A stretch of DNA of 9,580 bases from contig JARCMB010000094.1 of assembly GCA_030248825.1 (NCBI GenBank), forward strand, positions 1-9,580, given 5' to 3'. How positions within the stretch are numbered: the first letter of the stretch is position 1; every line of letters begins with the position of its first letter. The position numbers and the translations under genes were made by a program. Shown one piece after another: positions 1-6,492 of the stretch. Source of the stretch: Pseudanabaenaceae cyanobacterium MP8IB2.15 (lineage in GTDB: Bacteria; Cyanobacteriota; Cyanobacteriia; Pseudanabaenales; Pseudanabaenaceae). The notes under the pieces are model-generated. The model worked only from the letters and a program-made list of their open reading frames with translations. It was not told where the DNA came from and did not search any database.

Positions 1-99
1 CTGAAATCGGCAATACGGCCCAGGCACGAAGGTCAGAATCCAAAACAAAGACAGAAACCAGCGATAGAACTGAATTAGCAGAATTGCGATGAGTTTCAT
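1..99 (-). CDS. yidD: Probable membrane protein insertion efficiency factor YidD, N-terminal part (runs off the left edge)
   Basis: Reading the minus strand from an ATG at 97-99 gives 33 codons that stay open to the window edge, beginning MKLIAILLIQFYRWF and ending PGPYCRFQ. A short hydrophobic/amphipathic start with an LLI-x-FYR-x-F core, followed by a G-P-x-C-R-F motif, is the typical N-terminus of YidD. This is a small inner-membrane-associated protein that helps YidC insert membrane proteins. The family usually continues PTCS-x-Y, which would lie beyond base 1. The stretch between Ser17 and Cys30 seems about six residues longer than in typical YidD, adding hydrophobic residues (LFWILTF). 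The start lies 26 bp after the fabF stop on the same strand, so co-transcription with acpP-fabF is likely. No clear Shine-Dalgarno is visible. The identification rests on only 33 residues. Confidence 0.72.
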   Translation of the reverse strand, partial: MKLIAILLIQFYRWFLSLFWILTFVPGPYCRFQ

Positions 100-125
100 G
101 TTCGCGAATCAGTTTCAGATTCAGG

Positions 126-1379
126 CTAAACGAATTTCTTAAATACCAGTGTCACATTATGACCACCAAACCCAAATGAGTTTGACGTGGCAATATTAAT
201 CTTCATCGGGCGCGACTTGTGAGCAACATAATCGAGATCGCACTCAGTGTCAGGATTTTCGAGATTAATTGTCGGTGGCGCACAATCGCGTTCTACCGCT
301 AACACAGTTGCGACCGCTTCAATCCCCCCCGAACCGCCCAAGAGATGCCCTGTCATTGATTTCGTCGAGCTTACCGCTACCTTGTAGGCGTGTTCACCCA
401 AAACTTTTTTGATCGCTTTGGTTTCGGTCGAGTCATTTGCCGAAGTGCTAGTACCGTGAGCGTTAATGTAGTCCACCCGATCGGGCATGACATTACCATT
501 CTTGAGCGCGAGTGACATCGCTCGTACTGCCCCTTCACCATCAGGCGAGGGCGAAGTCATATGGTAGGCATCGCAAGTCGCACCGTAACCGATAATCTCG
601 GCATAAATCGTGGCTCCCCGCGAGATCGCATGATCTAGATTCTCTAAGATTAAAATTCCCGCCCCTTCACCCAACACAAAGCCGTCTCGATCTCGATCGA
701 ACGGACGTGATGCATGGGCAGGATCATGATTACGGGTAGACATGGCCCGGGCAGAGGCAAAGCCAGCAAAGCTCAAAGGCGTAACCGCAGCTTCAGTCCC
801 GCCACAGATCATGGCTTGGGCATATCCACCCTGAATCAAGCGAAACGCATCCCCAATCGCATTAGAACCCGCCGCGCACGCCGTCACCGTGCAAGAACAG
901 GGTCCTTTCGCGCCTGTTTGGATTGCTGTCAGCCCCGCCGCCATATTGCCAATCATCATCGGAATCATAAACGGACTACAGCGATCTGGTCCCTTTGTCA
1001 GCAAGATTTCCGACTGATCTTCCAACACTTTCAGCCCGCCGATGCCAGTACCAATCAGTACTCCAACTTGAGAAGCATTAAGTGGAGTAATTTCGAGCTT
1101 GGCATGGGCGACCGCTTGCAAACTCGCAGCTACAGCAAACTGAGCAAAGCGATCCATCCGCTTTGCTTCTTTTCGATCGAGGTAGTCATGAGGGTCGAAG
1201 CCTTTGACTTCCCCTGCAATTCGACAGTCATGCCTAGAGGCATCAAAGCGGGTAACAGTAGCGATGCCATTGCGACCTGTAACTAATCCTTGCCAATAGT
1301 CTTCAAGATTATTGCCAATGGGCGTAATTGCACCCAGACCAGTTACAACTACGCGAAAAGGAGGCTGAGAGTTTTGCAT
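126..1379 (-). CDS. fabF: 3-oxoacyl-[acyl-carrier-protein] synthase II (FabF, KAS II)
   Basis: This condensing enzyme joins malonyl-ACP to a growing acyl-ACP in cytosolic type II fatty acid synthesis. The product has 417 residues, close to the usual 410-420. The thiolase fold starts with VVVTGLGAITPIG. The nucleophile Cys168 sits in TACAAGSNAIGDA. The two catalytic histidines are His308 (NAHGTST) and His345 (STKSMTGHLLGGSG), and the conserved lysine is Lys340. The gating-loop motif SFGFGGHN covers 401-408. All three catalytic residues are offset by five from E. coli FabF numbering (C163/H303/H340), so the active site looks intact. The ATG at 1379 gives the family-typical N-terminus but has no recognisable Shine-Dalgarno, which is common in cyanobacteria. 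The gene lies downstream of acpP with a 167-bp repeat-rich spacer, and yidD follows closely. Confidence 0.97.
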   Translation of the reverse strand: MQNSQPPFRVVVTGLGAITPIGNNLEDYWQGLVTGRNGIATVTRFDASRHDCRIAGEVKGFDPHDYLDRKEAKRMDRFAQFAVAASLQAVAHAKLEITPLNASQVGVLIGTGIGGLKVLEDQSEILLTKGPDRCSPFMIPMMIGNMAAGLTAIQTGAKGPCSCTVTACAAGSNAIGDAFRLIQGGYAQAMICGGTEAAVTPLSFAGFASARAMSTRNHDPAHASRPFDRDRDGFVLGEGAGILILENLDHAISRGATIYAEIIGYGATCDAYHMTSPSPDGEGAVRAMSLALKNGNVMPDRVDYINAHGTSTSANDSTETKAIKKVLGEHAYKVAVSSTKSMTGHLLGGSGGIEAVATVLAVERDCAPPTINLENPDTECDLDYVAHKSRPMKINIATSNSFGFGGHNVTLVFKKFV

Positions 1380-1546
1380 GTCAGTTATCTGTTATCGGTG
1401 ATCAGCTATTTAGTTTTTAGCGATCAGCTTTTTCGTATTAGTCATGAGCTAATCAGTCTGTGCGCTAATCAGTCGCTTTACTTACTAATCGACTTACTAA
1501 CTGCTCTGTACTTACTACTACTTGCTATCACTACGACTGTTTGCTG
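1380..1546 (-). repeat. Degenerate short direct-repeat tract in the acpP-fabF spacer
   Basis: The spacer between the acpP stop and the fabF start consists largely of imperfect short repeats. Visible plus-strand pairs are GATCAGCT (1400-1407 and 1422-1429), GCTAATCAGT (1448-1457 and 1464-1473) and CTTACTAA (1481-1488 and 1493-1500, with CTTACTAC at 1511-1518). Seen on the coding strand, the tract is a run of GATTAG, GTAAGT and CTGAT-like words. It has no convincing terminator hairpin with a T-run, so read-through from acpP into fabF is possible. It encodes nothing I can support, although a plus-strand frame stays open across it by chance. Cyanobacterial intergenic regions often hold such low-complexity tracts. 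A role here is unknown. Confidence 0.6.
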
Positions 1547-1789
1547 TTAGGCTACTGCCTTCTTGCTATCAATATAATCCACAGCATTTTGGACTGTAGC
1601 AATTCCTTCGGCATCTTCATCGGGAATCTCAACGCCAAATTCTTCTTCGAGAGCCATAACTAGTTCTACTGTATCCAGGGAGTCGGCTCCAAGATCGTTA
1701 GCAAAACTGGCTTCTGGTTTAACTTCGGCAACTTCTACGCCAAGTTGCTCTGCCACAATACCTTGAACTTTTGAAAGAGTGTCGCTCAT
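1547..1789 (-). CDS. acpP: Acyl carrier protein
   Basis: This 80-residue acidic carrier protein is the standard length and pattern for ACP. The invariant D-S-L motif lies at residues 36-38 (LGADSLDTVELVMALEEEFG), with Ser37 as the 4'-phosphopantetheine attachment site. Helix II after the serine (DTVELVMALEEEF) is the conserved partner-recognition helix, and the IPDEDAEGIATV segment matches helix III. ACP carries acyl intermediates to FabF and the other Fab enzymes, and hydroxyacyl-ACP to the lipid A acyltransferases, one of which (lpxD) is encoded about 1.3 kb away. The ATG at 1787-1789 is preceded by a weak GAGATA-like Shine-Dalgarno. A possible promoter lies about 40-70 bp upstream. fabF is the next gene downstream, as in many bacteria. 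Confidence 0.98.
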   Translation of the reverse strand: MSDTLSKVQGIVAEQLGVEVAEVKPEASFANDLGADSLDTVELVMALEEEFGVEIPDEDAEGIATVQNAVDYIDSKKAVA

Positions 1790-1831
1790 CTAAATATCTC
1801 TATTTGCAGTGAAAATTTTAGCGTTCTTAAT

Positions 1832-1861
1832 TTTATCGGATAAGGGTAGCTTAATTTACAA
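1832..1861 (-). promoter_or_regulatory. Candidate sigma70-type promoter for acpP
   Basis: On the minus strand, TTGTAA (1856-1861) and GATAAA (1832-1837) are separated by 18 bp. This would put the transcription start near 1825 and leave a leader of roughly 35 nt before acpP. The match is imperfect and the surrounding DNA is AT-rich, so chance boxes are likely. Its position between the upstream terminator (1942-1982) and the acpP start favours a real promoter somewhere here. Confidence 0.35.
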
Positions 1862-1941
1862 AAACCAAGAATTACCTCAACCATGTACCACTTGTTTAAC
1901 TGGAATGCCATCGATCACCAGTTGGCTGACCAAAAAATCCC

Positions 1942-1982
1942 AAAAAAATTGTGGTTTGACCTTATCTCTAGTCAAACCACAA
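1942..1982 (-). terminator. Rho-independent terminator of the 73-residue-protein gene
   Basis: A perfect 12-bp inverted repeat (TTGTGGTTTGAC at 1949-1960, GTCAAACCACAA at 1971-1982) encloses a 10-nt loop. On the minus strand the stem is followed directly by seven T's (complement of 1942-1948) and then a second T-rich run. On the plus strand no T-run follows, so the element acts in the minus direction. It lies 54 bp after the stop codon of the gene at 2036-2257 and upstream of the acpP promoter region, separating the two transcription units. Confidence 0.88.
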
Positions 1983-2035
1983 AAACAACTTAATTAATAT
2001 CTGAAATTAGATTTTATCGATCGAATGCTGACGAA

Positions 2036-2257
2036 TTAAGCTGATACAGGACTATTAGCTTCATTACTAGCTTCAGCTTTTTTCCAGCTTCTGGGCATTT
2101 TTAGATCATCAGGATCGACATAGTGACAAGTTGCATCGTCCAAACAGATTAACGCCCAACCATTTTTGTTAACATCAATCAATTTATAGGAAGATTCCAA
2201 CACGAAAAATCCTTTGTGATTGCGAGTATCGGGTCTGACTCTAACATTATCAATCAT
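2036..2257 (-). CDS. Small protein of unknown function (73 residues)
   Basis: I do not recognise this protein. It starts MIDNVRVRPDTRNHKGFF and has alternating hydrophobic residues through about position 55 (FFVLESSYKLIDV, GWALICLD, CHYVD), which suggests a small beta-rich domain. A short polar tail follows (about 56-73, RSWKKAEASNEANSPVSA). There is no signal peptide or membrane segment. Two cysteines (Cys38, Cys44) are present but do not form a metal-binding pattern. Support for a real gene is good: AAGGAGA ends 6 nt before the ATG, the strongest ribosome-binding site in the window, and a textbook terminator lies 54 bp after the stop. It therefore seems to be transcribed alone, between the TPR gene and acpP. 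Its function is open. Confidence 0.78.
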   Translation of the reverse strand: MIDNVRVRPDTRNHKGFFVLESSYKLIDVNKNGWALICLDDATCHYVDPDDLKMPRSWKKAEASNEANSPVSA

Positions 2258-2263
2258 TGTCTT

Positions 2264-2270
2264 TCTCCTT
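2264..2270 (-). promoter_or_regulatory. Strong Shine-Dalgarno of the 73-residue-protein gene
   Basis: The minus strand reads AAGGAGA followed by AAGACA and ATG, giving a 6-nt spacing. It is close to the full anti-SD complement, in contrast to fabF, acpP, lpxD and the adaptor gene, which have weak or no sites. It fixes the start at 2257 and suggests efficient translation. Confidence 0.85.
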
Positions 2271-2328
2271 TTTTTAAATAGTAAATAGTTGAAAACTTTA
2301 AATTTCCTATAAATCTACTTAGAATCAG

Positions 2329-2345
2329 GTATTTAAAATAAATAC
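2329..2345. repeat. AT-rich inverted repeat upstream of the 73-residue-protein gene
   Basis: GTATTTA and TAAATAC are separated by AAA, a perfect 7-bp dyad with a 3-nt centre. It lies about 72-88 bp upstream of the ATG at 2257, within the AT-rich 273-bp spacer (2258-2530) that must hold this gene's promoter. It could be an operator or a leader hairpin, but in such AT-rich DNA a dyad of this size can arise by chance. Confidence 0.3.
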
Positions 2346-2530
2346 TTGAACTAAAAGTTATAGGGAATGGTCGAAAATATTAATTTAATTATTCAACTAG
2401 GCTAGCACTACCAATCAAGATAGTGTGTTAAGTTTCCTAGAGTTTTTGCGACCTCGAAGTAAAGTTGTGTAATGTTAGATTAATTAACAGAAATAGAGTT
2501 GGATTCGACCCGAATTTTGTCCTGAATCTT

Positions 2531-2962
2531 TTAAGAATTCTCTTCAAAAACCCACTTTCTTACTCGTTCTAGCTGCGCCCAATCAGGTCTACGTCGCTTG
2601 CCATCTTCAAAATTCTCAACAATTTCTGGCTTCAGATCTTTTACTAACATCAACCAATTTTGGGCAGCTTCAATGTGTTCGCGCACACCTGTCTGTGAGG
2701 TTTCTAACATTGCAATCGCCAGATTAATTCTCGCTTGCGGATCTTCAGGGCTGAGTTTAACTGCGGTTTTTGCAGCTTTAAAAGCCAGACTGGGCTTTCG
2801 ATCGATCAAATATAACCAAGATAGGCAAATCCAGCTACTGGCGACTTTGGGCGTGCGATCGCATACCTGTTGAAACAAAGGGAGCAGAGTTGCGACATCT
2901 TCCCCTGCTTTATAGCGTTCCAGTCCTTGATTGAATAGTTCTTCAACAGTTGTTTCAGTCAT
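2531..2962 (-). CDS. Small TPR-repeat protein
   Basis: The 143-residue product is all-helical with tetratricopeptide-like units. A first partial unit spans about 5-38 (LFNQGLERYKAGEDVATLL). A good unit spans about 40-73, with the W/L, LY, A and P positions in place (SWICLSWLYLIDRKPSLAF then AAKTAVKLSPEDP). A third spans about 74-110 (ARINLAIAMLETS). The C-terminus is basic and then aromatic/acidic (GKRRRPDWAQLERVRKWVF). TPRs mediate protein-protein contacts, and no enzymatic domain is visible. There is no signal peptide, so it is probably cytosolic. It follows lpxD on the same strand after 83 bp and may be the last gene of the ftn2-lpxD unit. The ATG at 2962 has only a weak ribosome-binding site. 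The partner is unknown. Confidence 0.85.
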   Translation of the reverse strand: MTETTVEELFNQGLERYKAGEDVATLLPLFQQVCDRTPKVASSWICLSWLYLIDRKPSLAFKAAKTAVKLSPEDPQARINLAIAMLETSQTGVREHIEAAQNWLMLVKDLKPEIVENFEDGKRRRPDWAQLERVRKWVFEENS

Positions 2963-2978
2963 CGATTGTCATTTCACC

Positions 2979-3001
2979 AATTATCAATTACAAATTATCA
3001 A
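2979..3001. repeat. Short direct repeat in the lpxD-TPR spacer
   Basis: AATTATCAA occurs at 2979-2987 and again at 2993-3001, with a related ATCAATTATTG a little further on (3011-3021). It resembles the word-like degenerate repeats of the acpP-fabF spacer in style, though not in sequence. No T-tailed hairpin is seen, so lpxD transcription may continue into the TPR gene. Confidence 0.4.
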
Positions 3002-3045
3002 CCCTCAACGATCAATTATTGACGATCGCGGTCATTGTCATGCAT

Positions 3046-4101
3046 TCAATCATGCAATCCTAAGTGCTTTTGGATTTGCTTGAGCGTTTTGTAAATTTCG
3101 GGGAGGCGGCGAAATAATACAGTGGCTTTGATGAAGGTCTTAGCAGGAATCGCGGGAGCACCAATCACCTGAGCACCTGCGGCGATATCTTGGGGAATGC
3201 CTGACTGGGCAGCAGCGACAACTCGATCGCCAATTTTGACATGGTTTGCCACGCCGACCTGTCCTGCTAAAATCACGTTTTTGCCAAGTGTCGCCCCACC
3301 CGCTAAGCCAGCTTGACCTGCCATCAGACAATGTTCACCTGTGATACAACCATGACCGATCTGGACTAAGTTATCGATTTTAGTCCCACGTCCGATCCGA
3401 GTATCTCCAACAGCACCTCGATCGACTGCGGCATTACAACCAACTTCGACCGAATCTTCTAAAACAGTGCGTCCTGCTTGCTGCATCTTCACCCAAGAGC
3501 CATCAGGATTCGGCACAAACCCAAATCCCTCTGCCCCAATCACCGCGCCGCTATGAATCACGCAGTCGTTCCCGATCATGCTACGTTCGTGAATCACGCA
3601 ATTGGCATGGAGAATTGTGCGATCGCCGATCGACACTTTAGGATAAATCGTGACGTTGGGGTAAATCGCAACTCGATCGCCGATCGTTACACCTGATTCG
3701 ATCGCGACATGAGCACCAATATAAACATCCGCCCCGATCTGTACGTCTTCAGCAATCACCGCACTAGGATGAATCCCTGTAGCAGGCTTTTGGGGTTGAT
3801 AAAACAACGAAATCGCCTGAGCAAACAATAATCGAGGCTGGGCAACGACAATATGCGGAATGCCACGAGCTTTGACAACCTGAATTACCTCAGCATCTTG
3901 ATTAACCAGCAAGGCTCCCGCTTTGGTTTCTGCTAGTTGGGTAAAAAAACGACTGCTCTCGATAAATCCCAGATCTAAAGGCTGTGCTTCTGACAGAGTA
4001 GCCACGCCAGTAATCTCTGGATTACCGCAACTTAGATCGAGGTGATCTGCGGGCAAATTCACACCTAGCTGTTCTAGCAACTCACTAAATTTCATCGGCA
4101 T
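3046..4101 (-). CDS. lpxD: UDP-3-O-acylglucosamine N-acyltransferase (LpxD)
   Basis: LpxD adds the N-linked hydroxyacyl chain from acyl-ACP to UDP-3-O-acylglucosamine, the third step of lipid A synthesis, in the cytosol. The product has 351 residues (E. coli LpxD is about 340). An N-terminal uridine-binding domain covers about 1-105, starting KFSELLEQLG. A left-handed beta-helix of hexapeptide repeats spans about 110-320 (IHPSAVIAEDVQIGADVYIG, IGDRVAIYPNVTIY and so on). A C-terminal helix follows (about 322-351). The family motif IGAEGFGFVP is at 188-197, and the presumed catalytic base is His250 in NLVQIGHG. The gene follows ftn2 by 14 bp, so the two are probably co-transcribed. ATG at 4101 and an in-frame ATG at 4095 (giving MKFSEL) are both possible starts. 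Neither has a clear Shine-Dalgarno. Confidence 0.96.
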   Translation of the reverse strand: MPMKFSELLEQLGVNLPADHLDLSCGNPEITGVATLSEAQPLDLGFIESSRFFTQLAETKAGALLVNQDAEVIQVVKARGIPHIVVAQPRLLFAQAISLFYQPQKPATGIHPSAVIAEDVQIGADVYIGAHVAIESGVTIGDRVAIYPNVTIYPKVSIGDRTILHANCVIHERSMIGNDCVIHSGAVIGAEGFGFVPNPDGSWVKMQQAGRTVLEDSVEVGCNAAVDRGAVGDTRIGRGTKIDNLVQIGHGCITGEHCLMAGQAGLAGGATLGKNVILAGQVGVANHVKIGDRVVAAAQSGIPQDIAAGAQVIGAPAIPAKTFIKATVLFRRLPEIYKTLKQIQKHLGLHD

Positions 4102-4115
4102 TCAAGGTCAAAATC

Positions 4116-6470
4116 CTAATCTGATACGATCATGTCCTGAATTAGCCACTTATTATCTTTGCGGACAAGCATATATTTGACATCATAGCTAGTATCCGTC
4201 TTGGAAGCATCAGAATCGAGATTACCGTTGCTGAAGAAATTGCGTGTCTCCGAAATTTTTGCGACGACACTAGCTTTATCATCGCCTTCAGCCTTAAAGT
4301 CAGTGACTTCGGACGGTTTGGAAATGTATTGCATATAAGAACTGGTGGTTTTGAGTTCTTCAGCCCTCGATCGCCATTCCGATAAGACTGGTTCTGCCAA
4401 GATTTGATCTAAAGTGGCAACTTCATATTCCTTACCCAAGGCTTTTGATTTGATCGCTTGCCAAGACTCCACAATTTTAGCTGCACCTTCTTGATCGATT
4501 GGACCAGACTGAGCCGCAATAGTCGTAGCAACTGTGCCTGGTTGTTCCAGTAAAGGTGGAATCAGGGGACTCTCTAGAACGATTAAAGGTTCACTCGAAG
4601 CAGGACTGATTAGCGATCGCCATGCCCACGAAGCAAGCGCAAAAATACCACTGACAGCAGCTAAAGCGATCAATATCACAACCAAGAAGCGCATAGGTTG
4701 GACTTTGCGTCTGGGTTTTGGATTAGATGGGAGCCTTTTTACTTCTCTAGTAGCCTCTTTGAATTTCGGCTCTTTTAACTCTTTTGATTTGGCAACTGCT
4801 GCCGCATTGCTAGAGTCATTGTCACCATTAAACCTAGGCTCAGACCTAGCTTCAAGACCATTATTACTTGGTTGACGATCTGGTTTAGGTCGATCGAGTA
4901 ATGAGGTACGCCCACTCGCACTCAATCGCTCTGGTGTATAAGTCGGTAAACCATTCGAGGTGTTCGGTTCTGGAGCAGGTTTAGCAAAAGAGCTATCTCC
5001 AAATGGGCGCGAAAAAGATCGATTGGAAATGTTGGCAATATTCCACTCAGATCCAGCAAAACCATTACTGACAGGTAACTCTTCTAAATAAGCTTGCACT
5101 TGATCGTCGGCGAAATAGTCCCGTAGAGAAACCGTCTGATTAGCTAGATCGCGAAAATGTGGGTAAACTTCTTCTTGGAGCCATCTTTCGCAATATAAGC
5201 ACAGACCTGGCAAAAGGTCGGGAGAATCTTCTGAGTGAGAACGAATAAATTCAATTTGGTCTTGCTCCTGACTCTGCTCCATCGCATCACTAGCTTCTTC
5301 AGTTTGCCCTAACAACAACGCACATACTGCCTGCTCTAGACGCACATCTTGCTGGCTGCTCAGCTTTACCAATAGTCCTTTAGCGCGTCGCACCAATGCA
5401 GGCTGACGTTCAGAAAAGCCCCGCGCAATTAAAGCGTAGACAGCTAAGTAACTAGCGACTGGTGAAGGACGACGGGCTTCATCCTCAAATAGAGTTTGTT
5501 GCTCTGAGGAGGTCATGTAGCCGCGTAGCTGTTGAATGAAGCGCAAGAAGTCATCAATATTTAATCCAGAGGAGTCATTGCCTGAACCATCAATCCCTTT
5601 TCTTGCTTCCAACATTTCTTGGAGTAGCAGTAACCCTTGGTTGTGTTCTGAAGCTTTAAAGTCAGATACTGCCAGCAATTCTAAGATCCGATAGGGACGA
5701 AGCTTGAACAGGTCTGTTTGAATTTCGTTGCGAATATTTACGAATAGCCCTTCACGCAACAATAGCTCTTGTCCTGCCTCCAAGGATTGGGCGGCAATTT
5801 CATAATGACCTTGTTTCCAATGCTCTCGTCCTAGATCTAGATATGTGATCGCTACGGTGAGGATGATGTCTGGATTACTGCTTGAGACTTCACCCGCCCG
5901 TTCGGATAAACGATCTAAACGTTCGGGTCGATCGATTGATAATCTTGAATTAGGTAAACCAGAACTAGTTAAATTGGCAGGTCGATTAGCTGTGTTTCGG
6001 AAATAAGACTGGCTAACATGCAAAACTTGTTCGTAAGAGCCTAACTCTAGAAGCAGCAATAACACTCCAGCTAGATCTCGATCGTCGATTTCAATTGTTG
6101 GTGGGGCGATTACATTTTTTTGTTCTTTCGCTCGTTCTTGGGCAGGAATTTCACCTGAACCTGTCGCTGATAAGGCTACTTCAGGTTTTAGATCGGATCT
6201 TAGAGGCTTGATATCTCCGTTGAGATTGCTTTGTTCCAGCTCGTCCTGTAGCCCAGGGAAAACTTTAGCGTCATAGGCTTGTCGTTGAGGCGTATCGCTA
6301 AGTACTGCATAGGCTTGATCTAATACCTTGCGACGAGATGCGATCGCATCGTCGGAATATTCTCGTCGAGGCATAGAGAGGACTCGATCTCGATGAGCCT
6401 GCTGGATCTGCTCCGTACTGCACTGAGGCGGTAAGCCAAGAATGCGATAGTAGTCTAGAGGGATTCGCAC
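4116..6470 (-). CDS. ftn2: Cell-division protein Ftn2/ZipN (ARC6 homologue)
   Basis: This bitopic protein tethers FtsZ to the membrane and helps assemble the division ring in cyanobacteria; ARC6 is the plastid form. The N-terminus (about 5-70, LDYYRILGLP to VLSDTPQRQAYDAKVFPG) is a J-like domain. Its HPD motif is replaced (helix II reads QQAHRDRVLSMPRREYS), as expected for this family, so it is not a DnaK co-chaperone. A helical cytosolic region follows (about 125-465). Next comes a Ser/Asn/Pro-rich basic linker (about 475-592), one membrane span (about 594-617, FLVVILIALAAVSGIFALAS) and a periplasmic ARC6 IMS-type domain (about 660-784). The 784 residues exceed the lengths I recall for other cyanobacterial homologues (about 630-715). 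The start is GTG, supported by MRIPLDYYRILG and an AGGA 8 nt upstream. lpxD follows after 14 bp, and pdhA is divergent. Confidence 0.95.
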   Translation of the reverse strand: MRIPLDYYRILGLPPQCSTEQIQQAHRDRVLSMPRREYSDDAIASRRKVLDQAYAVLSDTPQRQAYDAKVFPGLQDELEQSNLNGDIKPLRSDLKPEVALSATGSGEIPAQERAKEQKNVIAPPTIEIDDRDLAGVLLLLLELGSYEQVLHVSQSYFRNTANRPANLTSSGLPNSRLSIDRPERLDRLSERAGEVSSSNPDIILTVAITYLDLGREHWKQGHYEIAAQSLEAGQELLLREGLFVNIRNEIQTDLFKLRPYRILELLAVSDFKASEHNQGLLLLQEMLEARKGIDGSGNDSSGLNIDDFLRFIQQLRGYMTSSEQQTLFEDEARRPSPVASYLAVYALIARGFSERQPALVRRAKGLLVKLSSQQDVRLEQAVCALLLGQTEEASDAMEQSQEQDQIEFIRSHSEDSPDLLPGLCLYCERWLQEEVYPHFRDLANQTVSLRDYFADDQVQAYLEELPVSNGFAGSEWNIANISNRSFSRPFGDSSFAKPAPEPNTSNGLPTYTPERLSASGRTSLLDRPKPDRQPSNNGLEARSEPRFNGDNDSSNAAAVAKSKELKEPKFKEATREVKRLPSNPKPRRKVQPMRFLVVILIALAAVSGIFALASWAWRSLISPASSEPLIVLESPLIPPLLEQPGTVATTIAAQSGPIDQEGAAKIVESWQAIKSKALGKEYEVATLDQILAEPVLSEWRSRAEELKTTSSYMQYISKPSEVTDFKAEGDDKASVVAKISETRNFFSNGNLDSDASKTDTSYDVKYMLVRKDNKWLIQDMIVSD

Positions 6471-6473
6471 CGT

Positions 6474-6482
6474 TTACATCCT
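6474..6482 (-). promoter_or_regulatory. ftn2 Shine-Dalgarno overlapping an in-frame ATG-TAA start-stop
   Basis: On the minus strand AGGA (6479-6482) lies 8 nt before the GTG start of ftn2. Its last A is also the first base of an ATG (6477-6479), which is followed at once by TAA (6474-6476), then ACG and the GTG at 6468-6470, all in one frame. The TAA rules out the ATG as the ftn2 start and supports GTG. The minimal start-stop could hold initiating ribosomes and lower ftn2 translation, which is inference. Confidence 0.6.
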
Positions 6483-6492
6483 AAAATAAAAT

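Noticed and set aside
714..1286. Plus-strand open frame of 190 codons across fabF
   Set aside because: It lies wholly antisense to the clearly identified fabF, its product is Arg/His/Asn-rich and unlike a folded protein, and no ribosome-binding site was noted.
1290..1550. Plus-strand open frame encoding a Leu/Ser/Tyr-rich 86-residue peptide
   Set aside because: It crosses the fabF start and the degenerate repeat spacer. Its composition simply reflects the repeats, and it resembles a membrane peptide only by chance.
1809..1997. Plus-strand GTG-initiated frame of 62 codons
   Set aside because: It overlaps the candidate acpP promoter and the minus-strand terminator, lacks a good Shine-Dalgarno, and its last third is the terminator hairpin read in the opposite direction.
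2494..2506. ATTCG-ACC-CGAAT hairpin followed by TTTTG on the plus strand as a terminator
   Set aside because: The stem is only 5 bp, no plus-strand gene lies upstream, and in the minus direction of the TPR gene no T-run follows.
2598..2873. Plus-strand open frames inside the TPR gene, lpxD (3478-3696) and ftn2 (4534-4875)
   Set aside because: All are antisense to genes with firm domain assignments and show no family features or initiation signals.
3140..3331. Second minus-strand frame of 63 codons inside lpxD
   Set aside because: It is a shifted frame of the hexapeptide-repeat region; the Trp/Arg/Cys-rich product is an artefact of the repetitive lpxD codons.
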